A DNA stretch of 64,000 nucleotides from Pseudomonas quercus (lineage in GTDB: Bacteria > Pseudomonadota > Gammaproteobacteria > Pseudomonadales > Pseudomonadaceae), in contig NZ_JAAVJI010000002.1 in assembly GCF_012033695.1 (NCBI RefSeq), forward strand, positions 1-64,000, read 5' to 3'. The notes beneath the pieces were generated by a model. That model made no database searches. It had not been told where the DNA came from and was given only the letters and a program-made list of their open reading frames with translations. Positions 15,120 to 24,756 of this stretch are shown here, one piece after another. Position numbers and translations under genes: made by a program. Position 1 is the stretch's first letter; each line of letters starts with the position of its first letter.

Positions 15120-17759
15120 TCAGGCTTCACTCTGTGCAACCGGAGGCGGATGAAGCGGCAAGCATAAGGCGATGCGCGTGCCCAAGCCATCATCACCTTC
15201 ACTGACCGTCACTTGCCCGCCATGGGCGCCCACCATGCCTTGGCAAATGGCCAGGCCCAGCCCCGTGCCCTGCCCACCCCGGTCGCCACGGGCGGCCGTG
15301 TAAAACATGTCGAAGATACGCTCGCGCTCCGCTTCTGGAATGCCTGGGCCCTGATCGATGACGGCCAGGCACAGGCGATCACCCTCTTGGGTGGCTTCCA
15401 CTTGCAAGCGCCCACCCGGTGGTGAAAAGCGGGCAGCGTTTTCCAGCACATTGATCAGGGCCTGCTCGATCAACGCAGGGTGAACCCACAGCAGGGGCAG
15501 CTCGGCAGGCACCCGAACCTCCACCGCCAGCGGCGCCAACACCGAACGTAAGCGCTGCACAGCTGCACCCACCAGCTCGCCGGGGGCGATCCAGTCTCGG
15601 GCCAGGGTCAGTGCCCCGTGGCCCAGCCGGGTCATGTCCAGCAGGTTCTGGATATAGCGGTCCAGCCGCTCGCACTCCAGGCGGGTGCTTTCCAGCAATT
15701 GCTCACGGTCGCTGGCCGACAACAGGCTGCCCAGGGTCTGCAGGCTTTCGATACTGCCGCGCATGGCGGTCAACGGGGTACGCAGGTCATGGGACACCGA
15801 GGCCAGCAAGGCGCTGCGCAACTGTTCAGTCTCCCCATGCAACCGCGCCGCTTCCAGCTCCTGGGCCAGGTTGGCACGCGCCAGGGCCTGCGCCAGTGGT
15901 TGCGCGAGGGCCATCACACGCTGCCGCCGTTGCTGGCTGATGGCGTGCTGGCCTGACGCGGCCAGCCCGATGAGGCCCAGGGTTCGGCCATTGGCCACCA
16001 AGGGCCACCACCACCAGCGCCCGCCCGGCAGCGTACCTGTGCCCTGCCCTGCTGGCTGGCCATGTTGCCAGGCCCAGTCAGCGGCAGCCTGCTCGGTTGC
16101 CTCCAGGGTGACCAGGGCGGCATTTGAACCCTGCAGGCGACGTTCAGGGTTACGCGACAGCACACAGGTCCCTACCTCTGACCAGCGCGCCAAGTGAACA
16201 CGGGCTACCTCGAAGACCCCTTCAAGGTCACTGGCCGCTGCCAAGCCACGGGACAGGTCCAACAGGTCTGTGGTATCGGCCTGGGTATCGCGCAGGGCTT
16301 GCACCTGGTGGCGCTGCCGACCGGCCAGCTGACCGGTGAGTGTGGCCATAATCAGGAAGAACACCAGCGTCAGTACATCCTGCTCCCGTTGGATGGCCAG
16401 CGAAAAGTGCGGTGGAATGAACAGCAGGTCGTACAACAGAAAAGACGCCAAGGCGCAGACGAGCGCGGGCCCCGTGGCGCTGCGAATGGCCACCAGCAAA
16501 ACCGCAGTAAGAAAAATCAGCGACACGTTAGGCAGTTCGAGCCAGCCCGGCACTGCACAGGCCACCAAGCCAGCCACACCGGCCGCGGCCAACGCCCACA
16601 CGTAGGCGGCTGGGCGCCGCGACGGCGACATTCGCTGGACCTTGGGCCGGGCAATGGCCGGATCACGTTCAAGCACCGACAGCTCGACTACCGGCCCCAG
16701 GCGCAGCAGGCGGCTCGCGACGCCACGCCGCCAGCCACGGTTGCGCGCCGTTTGCCCTACCACCAGCACGCTGGCCTGGCGCTCGCGTGCATGCTCCAGC
16801 AACGTGCGCGCCGGGTCTGCTCCGCGCAGGGTGACCACCTCGGCGCCCAGGCGCTCTGCCAGTTGCTGGGCGGTGGACAGGCGCTGACGGCTGGCTTCGT
16901 CACCCGGCTTGCCGGTGTCTACGTGCACCACACTCCACGGCAGGTGGCGGCGCTGGGCAACCAGGCTGGCATGGCGCACCAAGCGGTCGGCGTCACCGTC
17001 CGCCTCTATGCCCACCAGCAGCCGCCCCCGCAGCCGGTTGGCACCGGCTACCGGGCCGAATACATGCTGGCCAGCATCTACCTGTGCTGCGGCCGTTTGC
17101 AGGGCTAATTCGCGCAGGGCTGTGAGGTTGCGGGGTGAGAAAAAGGCTTCGATGGCCGCACGGGCCTGTTCGGGCACGTACACCTTGCCGTCACGCAAGC
17201 GCTCCAGCAGGTCGTGAGGGGGCAGGTCGATCAATACCAGTTCGCTGGCGCTCAATACCAGCCAGTCCGGTACCGTTTCACGCACCTGCACGCCGGTGAT
17301 ACCCCGCACCCGGTCGTTGAGGGATTCCAGGTGCTGAACATTGACAGTGGTATACACGTCGATACCGGCGGAGAGCACTTCCTGCACGTCTTGCCAACGC
17401 TTGCCATGGCGGCTGCCGGGCACGTTGTCATGGGCCAGCTCATCGATCAGGGCCAGTTGCGGCTTGGCCTGCAGCAGTGCATCCAGGTCCAGCTCTTCCA
17501 GCCAGCGGTCGCGGTACTGCACCCGGCGCAGCGGTAGCCGTGGCAGCCCAGTGAGGCGGGCTTCAGTCTCGGCCCGGCCATGGGTGACCACCATGGCCGC
17601 CAGCACCTTGATGCCCTGGCGCTGCCGGTCCTGAGCGGCCTGCAACATGGCGAAGGTCTTGCCCACCCCGGCGGCGGCGCCAAGGAACACTTTCAGGCGC
17701 CCCTGGCCAGGCACCGGTAATGCGGCCAGCAGCGCGTCGGCCTGCTCGGAGTTGGTCAC
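15120..17759 (-). CDS. kdpD: KdpD potassium/osmotic sensor histidine kinase
   Basis: An 879-residue sensor. In order: a cytoplasmic KdpD domain with Walker A GAAAGVGKT (about 28-36) and LIDELAHDN; a universal-stress-protein-like domain (about 245-370); four membrane helices (about 385-485); a GAF-like region (about 510-640); phospho-acceptor His in SVSHDLRTPLTAMRGS; and an ATPase domain with NVLENAARFSPPGG and GQGTGLGLAIC. It phosphorylates and dephosphorylates KdpE according to potassium status. The start is GTG at 17759, with AAGGGG five bases ahead. All domains are present. Confidence 0.95.
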   Translation of the reverse strand: MTNSEQADALLAALPVPGQGRLKVFLGAAAGVGKTFAMLQAAQDRQRQGIKVLAAMVVTHGRAETEARLTGLPRLPLRRVQYRDRWLEELDLDALLQAKPQLALIDELAHDNVPGSRHGKRWQDVQEVLSAGIDVYTTVNVQHLESLNDRVRGITGVQVRETVPDWLVLSASELVLIDLPPHDLLERLRDGKVYVPEQARAAIEAFFSPRNLTALRELALQTAAAQVDAGQHVFGPVAGANRLRGRLLVGIEADGDADRLVRHASLVAQRRHLPWSVVHVDTGKPGDEASRQRLSTAQQLAERLGAEVVTLRGADPARTLLEHARERQASVLVVGQTARNRGWRRGVASRLLRLGPVVELSVLERDPAIARPKVQRMSPSRRPAAYVWALAAAGVAGLVACAVPGWLELPNVSLIFLTAVLLVAIRSATGPALVCALASFLLYDLLFIPPHFSLAIQREQDVLTLVFFLIMATLTGQLAGRQRHQVQALRDTQADTTDLLDLSRGLAAASDLEGVFEVARVHLARWSEVGTCVLSRNPERRLQGSNAALVTLEATEQAAADWAWQHGQPAGQGTGTLPGGRWWWWPLVANGRTLGLIGLAASGQHAISQQRRQRVMALAQPLAQALARANLAQELEAARLHGETEQLRSALLASVSHDLRTPLTAMRGSIESLQTLGSLLSASDREQLLESTRLECERLDRYIQNLLDMTRLGHGALTLARDWIAPGELVGAAVQRLRSVLAPLAVEVRVPAELPLLWVHPALIEQALINVLENAARFSPPGGRLQVEATQEGDRLCLAVIDQGPGIPEAERERIFDMFYTAARGDRGGQGTGLGLAICQGMVGAHGGQVTVSEGDDGLGTRIALCLPLHPPPVAQSEA

Positions 17760-17778
17760 GTTTACCCCTTGTGTGTGG

Positions 17779-18336
17779 TCAGCGCGCTGACGTTAACGCA
17801 TCCAGCGCCAGGTTCAAGCCCAGTACATTGATCACTGGCGGGCCAAACAAAGGCTGGCGTACCTGGTTCATCGCCAAAGTATGGACCTGGTCTTCGGCCA
17901 GCCCACGGGCCTTGGCGACTCGCGCGACCTGGTACAGCACGGCAGCCGGGGGCAGGTCCGGGTCCAGCCCGCTGGCCGAGGTGGTCAGCAGGGCCAGGGG
18001 CACCGGGCCGGCCGCCGCGCTGTACAGCGTGGCCACGCTGGCCTGTACACGCGTCGGCAGGGCCGGGTTGGTACTGGCCAGGTTGCTGGCGGCACTGGAC
18101 ACCGTCGCGAAATCCCCCGCCGAGGGGCGCGGCTGGAACCATTGCGGCCCTGTGAACGGCTGGGCCAGCAGTGCAGAACCTCGAACCTGGCCCTGGGCGT
18201 CGCGCACCAGGCTTCCTCCGGCCTGGGCGGAAAACGCCAGACGGGCGACGGCCGTCACGGCCAGTGGATAGGCGACGCCGGTCAGCAAGGCCATGATCAG
18301 CAAAAGGCTCAGGGCAGGACGTATAAGGGTCAGCAT
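17779..18336 (-). CDS. kdpC: KdpC subunit of the potassium-transporting ATPase
   Basis: A 185-residue protein with one N-terminal membrane helix (about 5-30) and a periplasmic domain containing GSALLAQPFTGPQWFQPRPS and the C-terminal FGPPVINVLGLNLALD. KdpC is needed for assembly and high-affinity operation of KdpFABC. The ATG at 18336 is used; a frame in the same phase extends much further upstream but only as a shadow of kdpB. It lies 23 bases after kdpB and 19 bases before kdpD. Confidence 0.94.
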   Translation of the reverse strand: MLTLIRPALSLLLIMALLTGVAYPLAVTAVARLAFSAQAGGSLVRDAQGQVRGSALLAQPFTGPQWFQPRPSAGDFATVSSAASNLASTNPALPTRVQASVATLYSAAAGPVPLALLTTSASGLDPDLPPAAVLYQVARVAKARGLAEDQVHTLAMNQVRQPLFGPPVINVLGLNLALDALTSAR

Positions 18337-18359
18337 TGCGTTATCTCCACGAAACAGCA

Positions 18360-20405
18360 TTACACCAGGCCCAGGCCAGTCAGTGTCAGGTCGATCAGCT
18401 TGATACCCACGAACGGTACGATCAGCCCGCCAACGCCGTAGATCAGCAGGTTGCGCCGCAGCAGGTGGGCCGCACTGCGTGCCTGCACCTTCACCCCACG
18501 CAGGGCCAGGGGCACCAGCACTATGATGATGAGCGCGTTGAACACGATCGCCGACAGAATGGCGCTTTGAGGTGTGGCCAGGTGCATCACGTTGAGCAGG
18601 TTCAGCGAGGGGTACACGCCGGCGAACAACGCAGGCAGGATGGCGAAGTACTTGGCCACGTCGTTGGCCACCGAGAAGGTGGTCAGGGCACCTCGGGTAA
18701 CCAGTAACTCTTTGCCCACCCGTACCACGTCCAGCAGCTTGGTCGGGTCGCTGTCCAGGTCCACCATGTTGGCGGCCTCGCGCGCGGCCTGAGTGCCTTC
18801 GTTCATGGCCACCCCTACATCGGCCTGCGCCAGCGCTGGCGCATCGTTGGCGCCGTCGCCACACATGGCCACCAAGCGTCCCTGATCCTGCTCCAGCCGA
18901 ATACGCTCCAGCTTTTTCTGCGGCGTGGCCTCGGCAATCATGTCGTCCACACCGGCCTGGGCAGCAATGGCTGCAGCGGTGAGCGGGTTGTCTCCGGTCA
19001 CCATGACCGTGCGAATGCCCAAGGCGCGCAGGGCCGCAAAGCGTTCGCGAATGCCGGGCTTGACCACGTCGGTCAGCTCGATAGCCCCTAGCAGCCGGTT
19101 GTCCTGGCTGACCAGCAACGGTGTACCGCCCTGTTGGGCAATGCGGTCGATCTCACGGGCCAAGGCGCTGGGCAACTCGCTGCGCTGGCTGCCGATAAAG
19201 CCCAGCACAGCATCCACTGCGCCTTTGCGGTAGCGGGTTGTACCCAGGTCCAGGCCTGACAGGCGAGTTTCGGCGGTAAACGGCACGCTGGTGCCGCCCG
19301 TGGCGCCGCTGAGGTCCCGGCCCACGAACTGCAGAACGGATTTACCCTCGGCGGTGGTGTCTGCCAGGGACGCATAAGCCGCGCCGTCTTCCAATGCAGC
19401 CTTGGCAATGCCAGGTGCCGCGATCAGTGCCGTGCAGCGACGGTTACCAAAGGTGATGGTGCCGGTCTTGTCCAGCAGCAGCACCTGCACGTCACCGGCT
19501 GCTTCCACGGCCCGGCCAGATTTGGCAATCACGTTCAGCCGTACCAGCCGGTCCATGCCGGCGATACCGATGGCCGAGAGCAACCCGCCGATGGTGGTGG
19601 GTATCAGGGTCACCAGCAGCGCCATCAGGTAGATCAGCGGCAGTTCCCCTCCGGAAAACCGCGCAAACGGCTGCAGGGTCGCCACCACAATGATGAAAAT
19701 AAGGGTCAGGCCGATCAGCAGGCTGTCGAGAGCGATTTCGTTAGGGGTTTTCTGCCGGCGTGCGCCTTCCACTAACGCAATCATGCGGTCCACCGTAGAT
19801 TCGCCCGGATTGCTGGTGACCCGTACCAGCAGCCAGTCCGACACCAGCCGCGTGTTGCCTGTCACCGCCGAGCGGTCCCCGCCGGATTCCCGAATCACCG
19901 GGGCAGACTCCCCCGTAATGGCAGCCTCGTCCACTGCAGCGATACCTTCGACCACCTCACCGTCAGCAGGGATCATTTCCCCCACCTCGACCCGCACCAG
20001 GTCGCCGATACGCAGGCTGCCGGCGGGCACGGTTTCCATGGCACCGCTGGTGGTACGCCGGCGGGCCATCAGCCCTTGGCTGCCGCTGCGCAGGCTATCG
20101 GCACGCGCCCGCCCACGGCCTTCGGCCAAGGCTTCGGCGAAGTTGGCAAACAGCACGGTAAACCATAGCCAGAGCGCCAGTTGCGCCCCGACCCCGGCAC
20201 TGACACCGCTGTCTGGCAGCAGGCACAGCACGGTCGTGGCTACGGCGGTAATGGCCACCACCAGCATGACCGGGGAGCGGCGCAACTGGCGTGGGTCCAG
20301 CTTTACGAACGCCTGGCCCAGCGCTGGCAACCACAGGTGTTTAAGGGTGACGCCAGTGGCCGGTGTTGCGGCAGCCACCACGGACGGTTCAAGCGGCAGG
20401 TTCAT
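18360..20405 (-). CDS. kdpB: KdpB catalytic subunit, P-type ATPase
   Basis: A 681-residue P-type ATPase. Visible motifs are the actuator loop AITGESAPV, the phosphorylation site [13 protein letters not shown], and the hinge [14 protein letters not shown] followed by [21 protein letters not shown]. Membrane segments lie at about 40-90, 220-285 and in the last 110 residues. It hydrolyses ATP to drive potassium through KdpA. Length and motifs are complete. It starts 9 bases after the kdpA stop, so the two are co-translated. Confidence 0.96.
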   Translation of the reverse strand: MNLPLEPSVVAAATPATGVTLKHLWLPALGQAFVKLDPRQLRRSPVMLVVAITAVATTVLCLLPDSGVSAGVGAQLALWLWFTVLFANFAEALAEGRGRARADSLRSGSQGLMARRRTTSGAMETVPAGSLRIGDLVRVEVGEMIPADGEVVEGIAAVDEAAITGESAPVIRESGGDRSAVTGNTRLVSDWLLVRVTSNPGESTVDRMIALVEGARRQKTPNEIALDSLLIGLTLIFIIVVATLQPFARFSGGELPLIYLMALLVTLIPTTIGGLLSAIGIAGMDRLVRLNVIAKSGRAVEAAGDVQVLLLDKTGTITFGNRRCTALIAAPGIAKAALEDGAAYASLADTTAEGKSVLQFVGRDLSGATGGTSVPFTAETRLSGLDLGTTRYRKGAVDAVLGFIGSQRSELPSALAREIDRIAQQGGTPLLVSQDNRLLGAIELTDVVKPGIRERFAALRALGIRTVMVTGDNPLTAAAIAAQAGVDDMIAEATPQKKLERIRLEQDQGRLVAMCGDGANDAPALAQADVGVAMNEGTQAAREAANMVDLDSDPTKLLDVVRVGKELLVTRGALTTFSVANDVAKYFAILPALFAGVYPSLNLLNVMHLATPQSAILSAIVFNALIIIVLVPLALRGVKVQARSAAHLLRRNLLIYGVGGLIVPFVGIKLIDLTLTGLGLV

Positions 20406-20414
20406 GGCGAGTTC

Positions 20415-22109
20415 TCAAAAGGCGTGGGTCAGTTGGTCGGCGATGGGGCCCAGCGCCAGTGCAGGAAGGAAGGTCAGCCCGCCTACCAGCACAATGGTCA
20501 GGGTCAGCAGCGCTACGAACAGCGGGCCATGGGTAGGGAAACTGTCGATGCCGGCAGGGGCTGGCTTTTTCGCGGCCAGACAACCGGCCAAGGCAATCAC
20601 TGGGATGATGTAGCCGAAACGCCCGATCATCATGGCCAGCGCCAGCAACAGGTTATGCACGGCGGTATTGGCGCTCAGCCCGCCGAAGGCCGAACCATTG
20701 TTGGCGGCAGCAGACACATAGGCATACAGCAGCTCACTGAAGCCATGGGGCCCAGGGTTGTTCAAACCCGCTGGGGTACTGGGCAGGGCTGCTGCCAGGG
20801 CTGCAGGCAGCAATGTGGCCACGGGCATTACCAGCAAGGTCGCTACCAGCAAGCGCACTTCGGTGGCCTGCAATTTCTTGCCCAAGTATTCCGGCGTACG
20901 GCCGATCATCAGGCCTGCCAGGAACACGGCGGTGAGCACAAACAGCAACATGCCGTACAGCCCGGCCCCTACCCCGCCGAAGATCACTTCGCCCAGCATC
21001 ATGTTGACCATGGCCACCATGCCAGCCAACGGGTTGAGGCTGTCATGCATGCCATTGACCGAGCCATTGGACGCTGCCGTAGTGATGACGGCCCACAGCG
21101 TGGTAGCGGTGGTTCCAAAGCGGCTTTCCTTGCCTTCCAGTGAGGGTTCCAAGGCCAGGTTGGCAGCCGACAAGGCAGCGTTGGGCTGGAATTCGGCCCA
21201 CAGTGCCACGCCTGCTCCTACGGCCAGCAGCACCAGCATGCTGGCCAGGATCGCGCGGCTCTGGCGCAGGTCTTTTACGTAGTGCCCGAACATGAACACC
21301 AGTGCGGCCGGGATGCACAAGATAGCCGCCAGCTCGAACAGGTTGCTCAACGCGGTAGGGTTTTCAAATGGGTGTGCTGAATTCACCCCAAAGAAGCCAC
21401 CCCCATTGGTGCCTAACTGCTTGATGGCAATCTGGCTGGCTACCGGGCCCAAGGGAATGAGCTGGTCGGCACCTTGTACCGTAACGGCCGGCACGTAGGC
21501 CGAGAACGTTTGTGGCACGCCTTGCCACACCAGCACCACGGCAAATACCAAGCACAGCGGCAGCAGGCCATACAGGGTGGCACGGGTGAGGTCTGCCCAG
21601 AAATTGCCCAGGCTGGCACCGCCGCGGCTGGCGATGCCACGGCACAGCGCCGCCAGCACGGCCAGGCCCGTGGCCGCGCTTACAAAGTTCTGCACCCCCA
21701 GGCCGGCCATCTGGCTCAGGTAACTGAGCGACGCTTCGCCACTGTAGGCTTGCCAGTTGGTATTGGTCACGAAACTGACCGCTGTATTGAGTGCCAAGGT
21801 CCATTCAAGGCCCGGCAAGTGCTGCGGGTTAAGAGGCAGCCACCCTTGGAGCATGAGTAAGGCAAACAACAGCGCAAGCCCGGCCAGGTTGAACGCCAAG
21901 AGTGCGCCCAGGTAGGCACGCCAGTTCTGCTGCCGCGCCGGGTCGATGGCCGCCAGGCGATAGCAGCCCCGCTCCACAGGCCCCAGCACCCGGCCCACTA
22001 CCGTAGGCTGGCCTTCCATCACGCGAAAATAAAACCGCCCCAACCAGGGCGCCGGCACCAGCACCAAGGCCGCTACGCCAATGATGAGCCAATAATCATA
22101 GCTGTGCAT
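20415..22109 (-). CDS. kdpA: KdpA potassium-translocating subunit
   Basis: A 564-residue membrane protein with about ten helices and the four channel-like selectivity segments of the superfamily: SFVTNTNWQAYSGE, LGTNGGGFFGVNSAHPFENP, TTAASNGSVNGM and SAAANNGSAFGGL. It forms the potassium-selective pore of KdpFABC in the inner membrane. The ATG at 22109 has GGAG 8 bases ahead. It is normally preceded by kdpF; here only a 15-codon frame stands in that place. Confidence 0.95.
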   Translation of the reverse strand: MHSYDYWLIIGVAALVLVPAPWLGRFYFRVMEGQPTVVGRVLGPVERGCYRLAAIDPARQQNWRAYLGALLAFNLAGLALLFALLMLQGWLPLNPQHLPGLEWTLALNTAVSFVTNTNWQAYSGEASLSYLSQMAGLGVQNFVSAATGLAVLAALCRGIASRGGASLGNFWADLTRATLYGLLPLCLVFAVVLVWQGVPQTFSAYVPAVTVQGADQLIPLGPVASQIAIKQLGTNGGGFFGVNSAHPFENPTALSNLFELAAILCIPAALVFMFGHYVKDLRQSRAILASMLVLLAVGAGVALWAEFQPNAALSAANLALEPSLEGKESRFGTTATTLWAVITTAASNGSVNGMHDSLNPLAGMVAMVNMMLGEVIFGGVGAGLYGMLLFVLTAVFLAGLMIGRTPEYLGKKLQATEVRLLVATLLVMPVATLLPAALAAALPSTPAGLNNPGPHGFSELLYAYVSAAANNGSAFGGLSANTAVHNLLLALAMMIGRFGYIIPVIALAGCLAAKKPAPAGIDSFPTHGPLFVALLTLTIVLVGGLTFLPALALGPIADQLTHAF

Positions 22110-22143
22110 GATGGCTGCTCCTGTACCGCACCTTTGCGCTCAT
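22096..22143 (-). other. 15-codon ORF overlapping the kdpA start, possible kdpF rudiment
   Basis: An ATG at 22143 has an excellent ribosome-binding site (AAGGAGAGGTTG), better than that of kdpA, but the frame encodes only MSAKVRYRSSHHAQL and ends inside kdpA. KdpF is a single membrane helix of about 29 residues that stabilises the complex. No hydrophobic helix is encoded anywhere in the 320 bases upstream of kdpA. The strong site before a nearly empty frame suggests that kdpF was deleted while its translation start was kept, perhaps because it couples translation into kdpA. Confidence 0.4.
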
Positions 22144-22464
22144 CAACCTCTCCTTCGAGGTCACTCTTCAAGGCAGCTATTGTTAAGGCTAGGGCTGTAA
22201 AGGAACGAGATGGCAGGTGCGGCTGGGGCGTAAAGACCGCGTAATGTTTGCGCCCGGCGTCAGGTTCAAGCCGGTTGTATCAAGGCCGATACATTCAAGA
22301 AACCCACAGGACATGCGAGCACTTCAGACTAAGGGCATGCTGCGCCCGCGCTGCGCCCGCGCTGCACTCGCGCTGCACCCGCGCAGGCCCGGCAGGTGCC
22401 CATGCAGCCCTTTTCTTACACACACCGCCGGCCAAGGGCCCGGTGCCCAGGCAGATGACCTTTC
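22144..22464. promoter_or_regulatory. Divergent intergenic region between kdpA and a response regulator gene
   Basis: This 321-base region must hold promoters for both directions. It contains an inverted repeat with arms GGGCGTAAA (22226-22234) and TTTGCGCCC (22247-22255), one mismatch, which is a possible regulator site, and four 11-bp tandem units at 22340-22383. I see no unambiguous sigma-70 box and no kdpF. Confidence 0.5.
22340..22383. repeat. Four tandem copies of an 11-bp unit
   Basis: Units are CTGCGCCCGCG (twice), CTGCACTCGCG and CTGCACCCGCG. The reverse complement of the first, CGCGGGCGCAG, also recurs inside the REP-like units at 47431-47629. The array lies 82 bases ahead of the response-regulator start. 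Confidence 0.85.
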
Positions 22465-23250
22465 ATGACAACTTCTGAATCCACGCCCGTACCCACCTTC
22501 GGTCTTCCTTCCGATCCTGACCGGCTTTGCGAACTGGACGATGGCAAGCGCTGGAATACCCGTGCCTTGATCGTCGATGACGACGTGCCGATTCGCGAAT
22601 TGCTAGTCGATTACCTGGCCCGTTTCGGCATTCTCGGGGTGGGTGCCAGCGACGGAGAAGCCATGCGCCAGGCGTTGAGCCAGAGCACCTATGACGTGGT
22701 GGTGCTGGACCTGATGTTGCCCGGTGAGGACGGGCTGGCGCTGTGCAGACAATTGCGTGCCGAATCCGACATTCCGATCCTGATGCTCACGGCGCGTTGC
22801 GAACCCACCGACCGGATCATCGGTCTGGAGCTCGGTGCCGATGACTACATGGCCAAGCCCTTCGAACCCCGTGAACTGGTGGCCCGCATTCAAACCGTGC
22901 TGCGCCGCGTACGTGATGAGCGTACGGAACCACGCGGCAACCTGCGCTTCGACAATTGGCGCCTGAACAGTGTGCTGCGCCAATTGACTTCGGCCAGTGG
23001 CCTGGTCGTTCCCCTGAGCAACGCCGAATTTCGCTTGCTCTGGGTGTTCCTGGAACGGCCAAGGCGCGTTTTGAGCCGTGAACAATTGCTCGACGCGGCC
23101 AGGGGGCGCTCCATCGAAGCCTTCGATCGTAGCATCGACCTGCTGGTGTCGCGGCTGCGCCAGAAGCTGGGCGATGACCCCAAGGCGCCCCAACTGATCA
23201 AGACCGTGCGGGGTGAAGGCTACCTGTTCGACGCCCGGGACATTGGCTGA
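22465..23250 (+). CDS. OmpR-family response regulator
   Basis: A 261-residue regulator. About 30 extra residues precede a receiver domain with ALIVDDDVPIRELL, phospho-acceptor Asp in VVVLDLMLPGEDG and Lys in DDYMAKPFEP. A winged-helix domain follows (about 160-258), with LSNAEFRLLWVFLERPRRVLSREQLL and IKTVRGEGYLFD. It would activate or repress transcription on phosphorylation by its partner kinase, whose start codon overlaps its stop by one base (TGATG). Its regulon is not evident. It is the only regulator with a long N-terminal extension here. Confidence 0.92.
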   Translation: MTTSESTPVPTFGLPSDPDRLCELDDGKRWNTRALIVDDDVPIRELLVDYLARFGILGVGASDGEAMRQALSQSTYDVVVLDLMLPGEDGLALCRQLRAESDIPILMLTARCEPTDRIIGLELGADDYMAKPFEPRELVARIQTVLRRVRDERTEPRGNLRFDNWRLNSVLRQLTSASGLVVPLSNAEFRLLWVFLERPRRVLSREQLLDAARGRSIEAFDRSIDLLVSRLRQKLGDDPKAPQLIKTVRGEGYLFDARDIG

Positions 23251-24341
23251 TGCGTACCGCCGATACGCTGTTCGCCCGGTTGTTCGGTGTGTCCGTGATT
23301 GCCATCCTTTTGGCTCACCTGCTGGCCCTGGTGTGGTTTCATCACTACGGGTTCCCGCCGCCGCCAGGCTGCCCTCCGCCCTTCGCTCAGCCCATGCCTG
23401 CACCGGGCATGACGGGGGCTTCTAGCATGCCGGGAACCTGGCCGGGCGGCTCGGAGCCCCAAGGGCCATTTAAACCTTGTCGTGAACGCCACGTCTTCGA
23501 CGGGCCTATCGTGCCGCTCACCTTCCAGATCATTACGCTGGTGATCGCGGCCTGGTGGGGCGCGCGCTACCTGTCGCGGCCCATTCGCCGCTTCAGCGAG
23601 GCTGCTGAACGCCTCAGCGAAAACCTGGACAGCCCGCCCATGGCGGAAACCGGCCCCGTAGAGGCGCGCAAGGCCGCCCATACGTTCAACCAGATGCAGC
23701 AGCGTATTCGCGAACAAGTGCAACAGCGTGCCCGTATGCTCGGCGCAGTGTCCCATGACCTGCGCACGCCCTTGTCCCGGTTGAAGCTGAGGCTGGAGCA
23801 ATTGGGCGACGAGAAGCTGCAAATGCAGATGCGGCAGGACCTGGACGATATGATTGGCATGCTGGACGCCACCCTGACTTACCTGCATGAACAGCGGACC
23901 AGCGAAGCCCTGCAGCTGTACGATGTGCAGGCCCTGGTGGAGTCGCTGTGTGAAAACGCCCAGGACAACGGTTTGCCCGCTGAGGCGAGAGGACACTGCA
24001 CGCCCTTGCGTACCCAGCCCATGGCGTTGCGCTCGTGCCTGAGCAACCTGCTGGACAACGCCCTGCGCTACGGGGGCGCCACACAGGTTGCATTGGCCGA
24101 CGGGCCCACCCACATCATCATCCGGGTGATCGATCATGGGCCCGGTATCAGCGCCGAAAAACGCGAAGCTGTGTTCGAGCCCTTCTTCCGGCTGGAAGGC
24201 TCACGCAACCGTAACTCCGGCGGTGTGGGGCTGGGCATGACCATTGCGCGAGAGGCCGCTCAACGGCTCAATGGCAGCCTGGCGCTCGACGAAACACCTG
24301 GGGGCGGCCTGACGGCTATCGTGCGTTTGCCAAGGCTCTGA
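23250..24341 (+). CDS. Sensor histidine kinase with a Pro/Met-rich periplasmic loop
   Basis: A 363-residue membrane kinase. Helix 1 (about 8-30), a periplasmic segment (about 31-88), helix 2 (about 90-106), a HAMP region, the HisKA domain with phospho-acceptor His in AVSHDLRTPLSRL, and an ATPase domain with NLLDNALRYGG, DHGPGIS and GGVGLGMTIA. The periplasmic segment is short and contains HHYGFPPPPGCPPPF, several Met-Pro pairs and a second Cys and His near its end, a composition often linked to metal sensing. That link is inference. It is co-translated with the response regulator. Confidence 0.9.
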   Translation: MRTADTLFARLFGVSVIAILLAHLLALVWFHHYGFPPPPGCPPPFAQPMPAPGMTGASSMPGTWPGGSEPQGPFKPCRERHVFDGPIVPLTFQIITLVIAAWWGARYLSRPIRRFSEAAERLSENLDSPPMAETGPVEARKAAHTFNQMQQRIREQVQQRARMLGAVSHDLRTPLSRLKLRLEQLGDEKLQMQMRQDLDDMIGMLDATLTYLHEQRTSEALQLYDVQALVESLCENAQDNGLPAEARGHCTPLRTQPMALRSCLSNLLDNALRYGGATQVALADGPTHIIIRVIDHGPGISAEKREAVFEPFFRLEGSRNRNSGGVGLGMTIAREAAQRLNGSLALDETPGGGLTAIVRLPRL

Positions 24342-24396
24342 AATTAGGCTGCGCTTTCCGGTAGCCCTTTATTAGAACGACACCGAATGGCAGACG

Positions 24397-24427
24397 AAAA
24401 AAAACGACCCGAAGGTCGTTTTTTTTG
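24397..24427 (+). terminator. Bidirectional terminator after the two-component genes
   Basis: The stem ACGACC/GGTCGT around CGAA is flanked by A runs on the left and a run of eight T on the right. It can end transcription of the kinase gene on the plus strand and of the tRNA operon on the minus strand. Confidence 0.9.
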
Positions 24428-24461
24428 AGGCCCGAAACCGTTCAACGTTTCGAGCCGAAGA

Positions 24462-24538
24462 TGGCGCAGCGGACGGGACTCGAACCCGCGACCCCCGGCG
24501 TGACAGGCCGGTATTCTAACCGACTGAACTACCGCTGC
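24462..24538 (-). tRNA. tRNA-Asp (anticodon GTC)
   Basis: The cloverleaf is complete with acceptor GCAGCGG/CCGCTGC, anticodon loop CCTGTCACG, T-arm GGTTCGAGTCC and encoded CCA. It is identical to the next copy at 24635-24711. Confidence 0.97.
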
Positions 24539-24634
24539 GTATCGCTCAGGCTTTCGCCCGAAGTGAAACTGGCTGATCAAAGCGGGGTGGTTGCTTCGAT
24601 CTCAGATGACGCCGAAACGACACCTGGAGAAAAA

Positions 24635-24711
24635 TGGCGCAGCGGACGGGACTCGAACCCGCGACCCCCGGCGTGACAGGCCGGTATTCTAACCGACTGA
24701 ACTACCGCTGC
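24635..24711 (-). tRNA. tRNA-Asp (anticodon GTC), second copy
   Basis: Identical over the full 77 bases to the copy at 24462-24538, with encoded CCA. The spacers differ, so this is a gene duplication with divergent flanks. Confidence 0.97.
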
Positions 24712-24756
24712 GCGTCGGTGGACTTTCATCCGCTCTAGAATCAGAGCACTTCGAAG

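Noticed and set aside
20181..21143. 320-codon plus-strand frame opposite kdpB/kdpA
   Set aside because: It is antisense to two genes with complete family motifs; long shadow frames are common in GC-rich DNA.
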